From: Gnetum montanum
Taxonomy: Eukaryota; Streptophyta; Gnetopsida; Gnetales; Gnetaceae
Length of the DNA: 64,000 bases
Assembly (NCBI GenBank): GCA_015680685.1
Contig: MNCI01009596.1
Span: 448,096 to 512,095, forward strand
Reading direction: 5' to 3'
Position 1 is the stretch's first letter, and every line of letters starts with the position of its first letter. This document shows, one piece after another, positions 23,948-33,930 of this stretch. The notes below the pieces were generated by a model that did not search any database, was not told the origin of the DNA, and saw nothing but the letters and a program-made list of their open reading frames with translations. The translations under genes and the position numbers were made by a program.

Positions 23948-24515
23948 ATGCGCCTGCTTGTTATCCGCTCTCTGTTCACTGCCCTTTTTCCCTCTGTGTT
24001 TTTTTATATTTTTGCAAATTCACACAAAAAATGTAGGTTCAAATTTGGGGGTTTCCTGTACACGACCGTCATGACCGCGTGTTGGCGTCGTCGTTGCAGT
24101 CCCCATCTCCCTTTGCTTGCCCGCCGTCCGTGCCTCCTGCCAGATCTAAGCAACCCCCGTGACCGAGGCCATGGCCGCCATGCACAGGACCAAGGCTTTC
24201 AATCCGCGTTTGGTTTCTCTCCCGCCGCTGTTCTCCCGTTCAGCTCTGTTGCAGGTGCTGGTATTCACTCTGCTTCTCTTGGCTCATCGGCTCACGCGCA
24301 GACAAGCACGCAGAGCAACGACAACGGCCTGTTCGTCTCCCGTAACAATACCCTTGACGGCAACAGCAACGGATGGTCTTCAGTGTGATTTTCTTCAGCA
24401 GCAACAAGGGTTTCAGGGCACAATTCTAGCCATTCTTGATAGTTGTGCCAAAATCAGGAGCTACAAAAGGCGTGCGACTGAAACATTCGTATTTCTGAAA
24501 TATTTTGCAAAATGA
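23948..24515 (+). pseudogene. GC- and CpG-rich gene-like cargo of transposon H
   Basis: Composition rises sharply here, with many CpG dinucleotides, unlike every other part of the window. Two overlapping plus-strand frames are open: 23948-24388 (146 codons, rich in Ser, Gln and Ala downstream) and 24159-24515 (118 codons, with the hydrophobic run LLQVLVFTLLLLAHRL followed by Arg-rich residues, like a signal anchor). I cannot tell which frame, if either, is real. The likeliest reading is a captured piece of a host gene, such as a promoter and first exon. Product unknown. Confidence 0.35.
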
Positions 24516-24804
24516 CATTCCAATGTTTCCACCAAAATCCATTCGAGCAGCGGATTTTGCTAATGTCTAGAATCGCCAAAAATTTTATATATTTTTATAT
24601 TTTGCCCCAAAATTACACTCATTACAGTCCCATTATGTCATTCAAACTTTGATGGAACCTCATCACAAGGTCTTAATAACTAGGCAATTGAATTTTGATA
24701 TGCCAACAACCTTTTGATAACTCTTATAAGTTATTGAAAATTTACCAAAATCAAACCCATGAGTCTTACTGTTCCATAAAATGGCCAAATGTGCCAACAC
24801 AAAG

Positions 24805-25874
24805 CCCATCTTGAAAATATGTTTAGTGAATTAAACTTGCATATTCCTTTAGAACAAGTAGTAAAAGACACACCGCTCTATGCCAAATACTCAAGGGAAT
24901 TATGCACTAGGAGAAGAAAAGAAAAAATTCCTAAACAAGTTTATTTAGTTGATAACCTTTCTCAACTTATACAACAACATGAAATTCCTAAATACTAAGA
25001 TCCAGCAGTTCCTACCATTCCAATCAAGATAAATGGACAAACAATTTGGAATGCTCTATTGGATTTAGGAGCTAGTATTAATATTATGCCTCTTAAAATG
25101 GCTAGATCACTAGATATAGAAGATATAAGAAGAGTAAACATGACAATATCATTGGCTGATGGTTCAAGTGTAAAACCCATAGGAATCATAGAAGACTTAA
25201 TAATAGAGGTAGAAAAGGGAAAATACCCAATTGATTTTGTTGTCCTGGAAATAAAAGATCCTAATTATTTCCCTATTATATTAGGTAGACCTTGGTTAGC
25301 AACATCTGATGCAATAATTAATTGTAGATCTGGCCAACTTCAACTCTCATTTGCAAATCTCACTTTTACATTAAATATATATGATAAGGTAAAAGAAGAT
25401 CATTTAAATACAGACTTGAAGGAAGCAAGAATGCTTTACACTTTACCCACTTCAGCAATGGCACAAGATAGGAAAGCCTTAGTGTTAAATAATTTTGAGG
25501 AAGGACCTTTAGACCCCTCAACTAAGAAACAACAAGATCTCCTTGACCAAATTCTAAATTTAGGGTCAAGAAATATCAAAGAAATAATTCAATCTACAAA
25601 TAAAGATTCCTTGGAGATTAAAGAATTGCCTAATACACTTAAGTATATCTTTTTATATCAAAATAAACTATTAATAATAAACTCCCAACTTACCAATGAA
25701 CAAGAAAATAAATTATTAGAAATTTTACATAGAAAATCTGAAGCATTTGCATGGAGCTATGGGGACCTTCACCAAAGAATCTCATCCAACATTTGCCAAC
25801 ATCATATCTATCTAGAAGACAATGTCAAACCAATAAGAATTCCCCTAAGACAAATTAATCCAACCTTAAAATAA
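24805..25874 (+). pseudogene. Element F: gag end and aspartic protease
   Basis: Directly after the CAAAG duplication comes HLENMFSELNLHIPLEQ, typical of the Gag-protease junction of Athila. The catalytic region is ALLDLGASINIMPLKMARSL (from about 25050), where D-L-G is the usual form in this lineage. It continues with VSLADGSS-like residues, IILGRPWLATSDAIINC (25278-25328), then a connector FAWSYGDL near 25746. Only stops at 24996-24998 and 25872-25874 interrupt this stretch. The protease domain itself (25059-25380) is open. Confidence 0.85.
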
Positions 25875-26640
25875 ATAGTTAAAGATGAAATTTCAAAACT
25901 TTGGAAAGAAGAAATCATTTATCCAATAGTAGATAGTGAACGGGTAAGCCCCATTACTGTAGTTCCAAAAAAGGGTGGAAAATAGAAAGTATGTGTAGAC
26001 TATAGAAGATTAAACGAAAACACAAAAAAGGACCATTTTCCATTACCATACATAGATCAAATTCTAGAAAAATTAGAAGGACATGAACACTACTATTTTC
26101 TGGACAGATTTAGTGGTTACAATCAGGTAGCTATTGCCCCTGAAGACCAACATAAAATAATCTTCACATGTCCTTATGAAACTTTTGCTTATAGACGAAT
26201 GCCTTTTGGCCTCTGTAATGCACCAACCACTTTCCAAAGAGCTATGATTTCAATATTTTCATATATGTTAGAGAATTATGTTAAAATATTTATGGATGAT
26301 TTTTCAGTTTATGGGGATTCTTATGATGAAACCTTATAACATCTTGAACATGTCTTAGATAGATGCATAGACAAAACCTTAAAATTAAGTTGGGAAAAGA
26401 GTCACTTAATGGTTACAAGTGGCATTGTATTAGGACATGTTATTTCTAAAGAAGGGATAAGAATGGATGATGAGAAAATAAGACTCATATCTATAGTACC
26501 AGCTCCAACCAATTTAAAGACTCTTCGATCCTTTCTAGGACATGCTAGATATTATAGAAGATTTATTTAAGATTTCTCAAAAATTGTTAAACCACTATAT
26601 ATGCTCCTAGAAAAGGATGCTTTATTTATTTGGACCAATG
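25875..26640 (+). pseudogene. Element F: reverse transcriptase remnant
   Basis: The frame is kept throughout, with point stops only. Motifs: VSPITVVPKKGGK, VCVDYRRLNENTKKDHFPLP, FLDRFSGYNQ, MPFGLCNAPTTFQRAM and the catalytic VKIFMDDFSVYG near 26281-26316, which is intact. The thumb FLGHARYYRRFI ends near 26567. Stops at about 25983 (Trp to TAG), 26336 (Gln to TAA) and 26568 (Gln to TAA) are all single C-to-T or G-to-A changes. Confidence 0.9.
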
Positions 26641-26689
26641 ATTGTCACGAAGCATTTTTGGAACTAAAAAAATAAGTAACCATAGCCCC

Positions 26690-27338
26690 TGTATTAAATG
26701 CACCTAATTGGGATTATCCATTCGATTTAATGTGTCACACTAGTGACACAGTAGTGGGGGCAGTTTTGGGATAATACATTAATAATAAACCAAGAGTGAT
26801 TTATTATGTGTCCAAAAGTCTAGACCAAGCCCAAGTAAATTATACAACTACAAAAATAGAATTATTAGCCATTGTATATGCTCTAGATAAATTTAGACAT
26901 TATTTAATTGGATATAAAACTAGAGTATATAGTGATCATTCAGCCATTAAATTCTTAGCTACCAAAAAAATAGAAAATGCAAGAATAATGAGATGGTGTT
27001 TATTACTCCAAGAATTTTACTTAGTTATTCTAGATAAAAGAGGTAGGGAAAATGTAGTAGTAGATAATATTTCTAGGTTACAAACTCCTGATGAGAACCA
27101 AACACAAGGAATTTTTCATGATGAATTTCCTAATGAACAACTTTTTTCTACAAAGAAGGATCCTTGGTTTGCTGATATAGCCAACTATCTTACTACTATG
27201 AAAACTCCTACCAATTGGACTAAGGAAGGAAAAAAATCTTTCTTACGTAGCATATCTAGCTACATTTGGAGTAGTCTATACCTCTATAGTATATGTAAAG
27301 ATAACATAACAAGAAGATGTGTGGCTGAACATGAATAA
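26690..27338 (+). pseudogene. Element F: RNase H and tether
   Basis: APVLNAPNWDYPF leads into the domain. The open part 26796-27338 has VIYYVSKSLDQAQVNYTTTK, ELLAIVYALDKFRHYL and VYSDHSAIKFL (catalytic Asp in SDHSA), ending ENVVVDNISRL near 27080. The remainder is the connector to integrase. In the first catalytic stretch the usual TDASD reads TSD (CHTSDTVVGAVL), so one acidic residue may be displaced. Confidence 0.85.
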
Positions 27339-27958
27339 CAAGAAATTCTACAAATGTGCCACGATGATTTAGGATGAGGTCATTTTGATAGCAAACGTAC
27401 TACTATCAAAATCCTTCAAAGTGGATTTTATTGGGCCTCCATTTTTAAAGATGCACATAAGTATGTGCAAGAGTGTGATAAATGTCAACGAATGGGAGCC
27501 ATAACAAAAAGACATGAAATGCCCCTTAAACCAATTTTAATAACAGAACCATTTGATGTGTGGGGTATAGAATTTTTATGCCCATTTTCACCATCTAATG
27601 GATGCCAATACATTTTGGTTTGTATTCACTATGTTACTAAATGGGTAGAAGCAAAAGCCACCCAAACAAATGATGTAAAGGTAGTTGTAGCATTTCTTAG
27701 GGAAAATATTTTAACACATTTTTGGAACTCCACAAGCAATCATTAGTGATCAAGGAACCCACTTTGTCAACATTCCTACTCAATGGTCAACGACTTAAGT
27801 TATATCATCAACACCACATTGAGGAACCTAGAAAAGATGAATTAATAGAGCTAAGTGATCCAACTTATCCCATTACAAATGAATTACATGAAAACCATTC
27901 ATTAGAAGTCCTAACTCTTAACTATGCCCCTAAACTAGACTCTTTCATCATCAAATAA
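27339..27958 (+). pseudogene. Element F: integrase with large internal deletion
   Basis: The zinc-binding part (GHFDSKRTTIKILQSGFYW, CDKCQRMG) and the start of the core (WGIEFLCPF, YILVCIHYVTKWVEA) are present; the first catalytic Asp reads Glu (27570-27572). The FGTPQAIISDQGTHF stretch at 27721-27767 is in the next frame. Right after it the text jumps to NGQRLKLYHQHH, the normal C-terminal end of Athila pol. About 600-700 bp with the catalytic Glu is missing, junction near 27768-27782. Confidence 0.8.
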
Positions 27959-29249
27959 ATTAATAAAAGAATTAAATTCATTCTACAACTTTCACCTTGA
28001 AAAATGTAGAGGTCAATAGGATATTCTATTATGAGTTGGGACTATAAAGAATTTAGTAGCATCATGTCTGGAATGCAAGGGAGAAGGAAAACTCCTCCTA
28101 CCTTGAAATAGGTAGGTTCAAACCCAAAATCCAACTAAGGGTGAGCCTTAGACTAATAAGTGTCCTACACAATAAATTTCATTATTTTTTTCTAAAACAA
28201 TATTCTTTAAGTACATTTTTCATAAGTTAAGGTGGCTACATAGCTTAGTTTAAGGTAATGTTTATTGGTATTTAGTTTCTATTAAATACTTACTTGGATG
28301 AGTTACTAAGGTGGAACAATTGTGTTATATTGGACCTTATTTCTTCGGTTGTGAAAGGCATCTATATATATTAAGCCATGTGAGCAACCCTTATAAAATG
28401 AAATGGGCTCCCATAAGGACCTCATGATTGAAGCCAGTTAGATATTAAATTTCTTTCAAAAAAAGAGAAAAAATTATGAAAAAAAAAAAGAGACCAACAA
28501 GATAAGATCCAATGCAAGAAATAATTGGAAAAAAACAACAAGAAAAATGACCCCACAAGAACCTTCAATCATGAGTTGAGCCCCACTCCACAGGAACCTT
28601 ATAGTTAAGATAATGCTTTAAGCTCACAATTTCAAGCATCCTAGAAAAACCCCCTTCTATAAGCAGAGTGTTTAAGGGTTAAGCACCACTTATCAATCTA
28701 CTCTTGATGCCACTACCTTAGAACTTGGGTATAACATTGGCAGCGAAGGAGTCACTCATCCATAGTTGGTATCTTAATAGACATCTTCACCTCTAATCAT
28801 TCCTTCTACTTTGTTATTTAGTTACTTTACTTATGTTCCTTTGTACTTTTTAGACTATTTTTTTCTTTGTTTTTATTTTACACTTCTCATATTATTGTTT
28901 TCTTTTAGTTACCCAATTTTTACCTTTTGATATTCCTCTTTGTCATTTTTGAGTTATCATCCCATTTTTATTCTACATAGTCATCGCATTTGACTAGTGG
29001 TACTTTTGTGCATGGATTTTCTTTGTGTTTCCCATCATGTCTTCCATAAGTGTTAGTGGTCAAGATCCCTACTATGGTAGCCAATGATGAATACTAACAC
29101 TTGTTCACTCATTTCCTTTGGTTCTCTCTTAGTCTAGATATATAAAACCCAAGGAAATTCTTGCTTTTTGTATATCCTTGAATCATGTTTCCTTTTAATA
29201 ATTTATCTTTGCAAATTAACCTAAATATGTTACATGCCTTAGCTTAATT
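27959..29249 (+). other. Element F: 3' untranslated region
   Basis: No ORF is supported, and there is no env-like gene here. It contains A-rich and T-rich runs. A stretch at 28105-28160 read on the minus strand has a box-B-like GGGTTTGAACC and a weak box A, which could be a worn tRNA-derived insertion (low confidence). Confidence 0.55.
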
Positions 29250-29261
29250 AGGGGGGGATTC
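29250..29261 (+). promoter_or_regulatory. Element F: polypurine tract
   Basis: AGGGGGGGATTC ends directly at the TG of the 3' LTR. Such a purine run primes plus-strand DNA synthesis. Confidence 0.8.
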
Positions 29262-29776
29262 TGCAAAAACATCAAAATAAAATTCATTTCTTTTGAGAAA
29301 ACAAGAAGAAAGAGTTTATACCAGTAAATTCCATATCACATGGGAATGAATTATTCTTGAGATTTTTATTGAAAATTTTTTGAGCCTTATGGAAATTCTT
29401 GTAATTCACAATCAAATTGCTGCATTGTGCAGATAGTAGGGTAGGATTGCAATTTAGGCAAGCTTCCTTTGTAATCTTCAATTATTATTTATAATTTCAA
29501 TTTGATTTAATTATAAATCCTTATTCTTGAACTTATGATTAGAAGTTAGGATAAAGGTTTATAATTTTGCTTATGAGTGACAAGCGTAAGTATGGAATTT
29601 GATTGGATTCAATTCTAACTATTTAGGGTCTTGATTATTTCTTTGACTTTGTAACCACTCCTCCATGGGATACGACTCATAGGTCAATCACAGATGAGGT
29701 GACAATCTCTACAATGAAATAAAAAAGGAAAATAAATTTTAAAGGTATCTAGTACCAAATTTTTCCTAGGTCATCA
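29262..29776 (+). repeat. Element F: 3' LTR
   Basis: It starts TGCAAAAACATC and ends TAGGTCATCA, 515 bp, paired with 19445-19959. Flanking CAACA then leads back into element C. Confidence 0.9.
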
Positions 29777-31159
29777 CAACACCATGGGTAAGAGATAACA
29801 GTAGAGGTGGTTGCTAATAGAATTATTGAAGCATTGAATCCACCTGTAGCATCTGTACCAAATGTTTCTACACTGAAAGATGTGTAGATGTTCATAGGAA
29901 TACTTAGTGGCAAATTAAGTTCAACCCAGCATGAGGAGTTACTAGACCGACTGGTGGGAAATGAGAAACCAATTCCAAATTTCTTTGAACTTTTAGATAT
30001 AATCATTGCAACCTAATTGAGGTTGCTAGAAGTGAGGGGAAAGTGCATCATATTGGAGGGGCAACTTGAAATAGCCCAAGCATAAAACCAATGCTTGGCT
30101 ATGGAGGATGTCAAATTAAGAGCTCGTCTTGCTAATTCTATGTTTCTCAACTCTACACTGATAAGGGATGAAGTCTTCAAGTAGCTTGAAGACAAGCTTA
30201 AAAAGGTTGAAAATAAGAAGAAGATAGCCATCTTTGACCAGTCCATGGCAAATGTCAAAGTGTAAATAATTTAGAAGGACTTGGTCCAGATGTGTCATGA
30301 GAATGCAATTTTGACCGCAAAAAACCATCTCCTATAGAATGTTAATGTGAAGAAGTAGCAGGTGTAAGATTTTATCCATCAACAACAAGAGTAGTTAGCC
30401 AAAGGAAATAATGAACTGAGGAGACTAGTAGCAGAAATTTTAAGTCTCTCCATGGAGGAAGTTCAAGCTCTTCGCCAAAAATCTACGATAGAGATAGCCA
30501 CTTGGAAAACTGAGGCTCTCAAAATTTAAAGAGTCAAGAACCATTACAAAGATCATGTTAGTCTACAAAAATAAATTAATTAAAAACACATCCAAATGAT
30601 GAAGGCAAAAGTCAATGAGGCCCTCCAGTAGCTCAAGGAAGGAGGTGATGTCTAGCAACCTATCTTTGATGGGTTGAATAACTACAACAAAGTAGATATC
30701 TGCATGAGAGAGATGTAGATTGAGGAAATGAAGAAGTACATGGAGCTTTCCAATCTCTATTATGAAAATCTGGTAATATTGACTACTAGTAGGCTACAAT
30801 CAAAATTGGAGAAATAAGTGGTCAGCTCGTACTTACTATACGAGGCAGAGTTTAAGCATCACAAAGACACCAAGTAGAATCTTGAGATTATTAGTGTTGA
30901 ACTCGAGGTTCTCAAGGCGAAGTTCACAAATCAATGATTAACTGCTAAGAACTTGGCCAAGAGGATGAACAACTACCAAAAGATATGTCATGCACTTAGA
31001 GCATTTAATATCAAATGTAAATAGTTCAATACTTGGTTCATGAATGTTAAGGAATGGTTTCCTACAATGTCCTATTCATGGGATAATCCCATTCCAGTCC
31101 ACATTAGCGAAGCTATGTCGACTATCAATGGTCCCTGGAGTAAGGAGAAGAAGATGAAG
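29777..31159 (+). pseudogene. Element C: post-pol ORF, part 2 (coiled-coil region)
   Basis: The ORF resumes with a region matching B from 37150 on. Translated fragments are rich in Glu, Lys, Leu and Gln with heptad-like spacing (for example RDEVFKXLEDKLKKVENKKK, about 30167-30226), indicating a long coiled coil. Later pieces such as QPIFDGLNNYNKVDI and AKNLAKRMNNYQK are shared with B (QPIFDGLNAYNKVEI, SKNLTKRMNDYHK), so this was once a coding sequence under constraint. No membrane segment is seen. The solo LTR is inserted after 31159. Confidence 0.55.
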
Positions 31160-32080
31160 TGATGAGAAATCAAAATACCCCTACACCCAACCATATAAAT
31201 CACAAAGTGTTCATGTGCGATCTAGTTGAATTTTTCATAATCTATAGTTTCCGATACACTAGTCTTCTAGGAAGTAAACCTTACCCTAAGGTTGTTTGTT
31301 GTCTTCCCAATTACACTTTGAGATGCACATGATATGGTTAAGTGTAATCGAGGCATATGATTTTCATTATTTTGTGTTTTATGTTCTTTGGTGCTTAAAG
31401 TAGAGAGATGAAGTAATTTAATAACTAATTTAATTTAACTAACTAACTAACTAATCTCTATTTGGTCTTAACATAAGCATCTAGTCCCACTTTACATACA
31501 CATCCTGAACCCACGTATCCATTGCTAGGTTACCAAGTGCTACACTACTAGGTGCACCATACAATAATGCTACTGAGATTACCAAGAAAATACATGTTAT
31601 GCTCAAAGCGGTCATACTTATGTATTTAGCCTATTTATCTTATCTTACATAATCACTTAATTAGCTTAATTACTAAGAAACATTGAACAAATAATTGAAA
31701 ACATCACAAGAATAAAACATTTAAACTATCTAGAATGTTACAAGGTTTATCAAGAAGCTCATCTTTATTGTCATACACACTAGTGTGGTTCAGGTACAAC
31801 AATGCTTGAATAAAGATCTATACACAATAACTTCTACTACAGGCACTTGGAAAAATATTCTAATTTCAAATGAACAAACTACAAGATCTTTGCTATTACA
31901 ATGACTTCTCATCCATAAACACAACTGGGGAGCTCATATTTATAGTTTTCTCTATAGTACTACATTGACAGGGCCCCGTTGACAAGGCAACACCACATAA
32001 ATGGGGCCACATCGACAACAGCCCATCAATGAGGCCACGTCAACAGGGGCCCATTGATGCGACACTTTCATGCTTCATCA
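31160..32080 (-). repeat. Solo LTR of a related gypsy element, reverse orientation
   Basis: It is flanked by perfect TGAAG duplications (31155-31159 and 32081-32085). On the minus strand it begins TGATGAAGCATG and ends TCATCA, with TATA box (CTATAAATATGAGC) at 31931-31945 and the shared R/U5 phrases (for example GTTGGGTGTAGGGG). No internal region accompanies it, so it is a solo LTR left by LTR-LTR recombination. U3 has 27-28 bp tandem units containing GGCCACRTC. Confidence 0.9.
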
Positions 32081-32085
32081 TGAAG

Positions 32086-32226
32086 GCACTATTGGAAATC
32101 TTTCATCTTCCACCAAAAGTTATAGTTACCGCAAGACAACCACAACCATCTAAACCATCGTGTGCACTTGAAGCAAGAGAAGGATCTTTGGAACCTTAAG
32201 AGCCTCCACTGCCTAAGACCATTTGA
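32086..32226 (+). pseudogene. Element C: post-pol ORF, part 3 (Pro-rich C-terminus)
   Basis: The last part reads toward EPPLPKTI and stops at TGA 32224-32226. B ends EPPPPSTI with TGA at 38649-38651. Sharing both start and stop positions with B supports a real ancestral ORF. Confidence 0.6.
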
Positions 32227-32457
32227 TCTTCTCAAACATCTTCTCGCCATCTAAAGAATTGTGTTTGTTAATTTTATCTTGCTAATCAATTTTATTGTTA
32301 TAAATACCAAAATTTTTGTATTCATTGTAAAACCATACACTCAAGCATTTAGTTTTTGTTTTGTTGTTTGTGTGTTTGTTTTGTGTGTCAATAATCCCAT
32401 ATCTTCCCAAATTTTGTAAAGAGCTCAAGAACGTGTTTTCATTTAGTCATGGGAGTA
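32227..32457 (+). other. Element C: 3' UTR and polypurine tract
   Basis: Short untranslated stretch. It includes the block GTCAATAATCCCATATC shared with A, D and E, and ends in AGTCATGGGAGTA directly before the LTR, the likely polypurine primer. Confidence 0.6.
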
Positions 32458-33354
32458 TGATGAGTTCCATGGTTTGGTTGCGTTGATGGCATCCCATCGA
32501 CATGACCTTATCATTAGGATGCCATCGACGTGATCCTGTTGACATAGGGTTTGACCCATTGATGTGTAGCATCGATGGGGCATCCTGTTTCTGCCTATAA
32601 ATGTGCACCATCTACCACATTTATGGCATAATTTTTCATAACTTGTAGCAAAGCTCTAGTAATTTTTCTTCTTGAAAGTTAGAATATTTTCTAAGTGCCC
32701 GTAGTAGGAGTCAAAGAGTACATGGATCTTTATTTGAGCACTGTTTTACTAGAGCATTGCAATGTGTGCAACAATAAAGATAAGCCTTCTGATAAACCTT
32801 GCAAAACTTTGAAATAGATTAATTATTTCCTTTATTCATTTAATATTTTAAGAAATTTCTTTTAATTTTTTAAGTAATTAAGTAATTAACTGATTAATTA
32901 AGCTAGATTAACTAATGATTAATTAAACACATAAGTACAATCACTTTGAGCTGTGTAATGCTTAGTAATCCCAGTAATGCTTAATGTTTGATAACTAAGT
33001 AGTATTATACGTGTTCAAGATGTGTACAGTAAGTGGGAATGGATTCTTATGCTAGGATTAGGTAAGTATTAGCTAGTTAGATTAATTTAGTAATTAAATA
33101 TTTTTATTCATTATTCTTTATTCTTAGGTGACTTTGCACATAAAAACATAAAAATGATAAAAATCATATTCCTCAATTATACTTAACCATACCCTTGTAC
33201 TCATAAGTGTAACTAGGAAGACAATGATTGCAACAGTGGATTCACCTCCTAGACCAGTGTATAGTAAAACCTAGAAGCCCTTGGAATTTGATCAGATCAT
33301 GTGTAACACTTGTGATTTTTATGGTTGGGTGTAGGATCTACTCGTCGCTCATTA
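32458..33354 (+). repeat. Element C: 3' LTR
   Basis: It starts TGATGAGTTCC and ends CTCATTA (a changed CATCA). U3 has several CATCGAC/CATCGATG units, with the palindrome CATCGATG at 32570-32577, and TATAAATG near 32596. It pairs with 9029-9901. Confidence 0.85.
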
Positions 33355-33359
33355 GGATT

Positions 33360-33930
33360 ATCGGTCAACATGGAAACTTCCTATAGGTTATTCTCTTTAT
33401 GAGTTAGTATATAGAAAACTTCCAACTCTTCCTATCCAAGTAGAGCTTCGTACACTTTTAATGGCTTCTAAACTTGACCTCAAGTTGAGCCTATCCCAAA
33501 GAGAGTAATTAATGACACTAAATGTGCTAGAAAAAAACTAATTAATAACATTGTCCTTGAATGAAGTGCACAAGGCACATACCAAATAATGTCATGACTC
33601 AAGAATAAGAAGAGGTAAATTCAAATTGAGAAATAAGCTTATTTATTAAAATCCCATGCACATACCTCAACGCACAAAATTCTAAATGCCATGGGAAGGA
33701 CCTTAAATTATTCATGCAACTTGTCCATATGAGGCCATGACGATTTACCACCTGTCTAGCCTAAATAAGTGATTGCTAGTCAACATTCAACAAGTGAAAC
33801 CTTTCTTAGAATTAAGGGTCACCAGTGGCAAGAACATCTCAACCAATGGCCAAGCATGTTTTGTCTTTCAAATCTCCTCCTTCCAACTTAGTCATGGGAG
33901 AGATGGCCATCCATGTGTGCATTTTGTAAA
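33360..33930 (+). pseudogene. Element B: integrase, second part
   Basis: The alignment to E resumes exactly after the C insertion, with STWKLPIGYSLYELVYRKLP-like residues and the C-terminal domain (QRTKF, MPWEGP, VNIQQVKPFLEL). It ends in FQISSFQLSHGRDGHPC, the tail shared with D and E (GGDGHLC). The last piece (33773-33991) is open, but the part before has stops. Confidence 0.75.

Larger units (their letters stand above)
22037..24799. mobile_element. Transposon H: TG...CA element with GC-rich cargo, inside F gag
   Basis: The ends are TGTTGGC and GCCAACA (7-bp inverted termini) with a perfect 5-bp duplication CAAAG at 22032-22036 and 24800-24804. Its length of 2763 bp includes 400 N. TG...CA and 5-bp duplications suit an LTR-type element; a short direct match, TGAGTTATTGAAAATTT near 22270 versus TAAGTTATTGAAAATTT near 24733, hints at diverged LTRs, but no full repeat is visible and one end may lie in the gap. 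A relative's end is at 1-296. Superfamily unresolved. Confidence 0.7.
19445..29776 (+). mobile_element. Element F: Athila-like gypsy retrotransposon nested in C
   Basis: Two 515-bp LTRs flank a gag-pol region in one reading frame; the whole is 10,332 bp including transposon H. Flanks are CAAGA (19440-19444) and CAACA (29777-29781), a 4/5 target duplication, and the post-pol ORF of C aligns to B on both sides. Gag, the DLGAS protease motif and NGQRLK pol end resemble Athila elements. Integrase carries a large internal deletion, so F was non-autonomous. Confidence 0.85.
9029..33354 (+). mobile_element. Element C: gypsy retrotransposon with post-pol ORF, nested in B
   Basis: It is bounded by LTRs 9029-9901 and 32458-33354 and flanked by GAATT (9024-9028) and GGATT (33355-33359), a 4/5 match to a 5-bp target duplication. 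B's integrase continues across it: 'GCTCTTTGG' before and 'ACATGGAAACT' after are adjacent in element E (59580-59612). With F and the solo LTR and their duplications removed, C is about 13.06 kb. Order: LTR, primer site, gag, protease, RT, RNase H, integrase, ~2 kb spacer, post-pol ORF, LTR. Confidence 0.85.

Noticed and set aside
22037-24799. H as a Helitron, MULE or hAT element
   Set aside because: A 5-bp duplication and TG...CA ends do not fit Helitrons (none), MULEs (9-11 bp) or hATs (8 bp).
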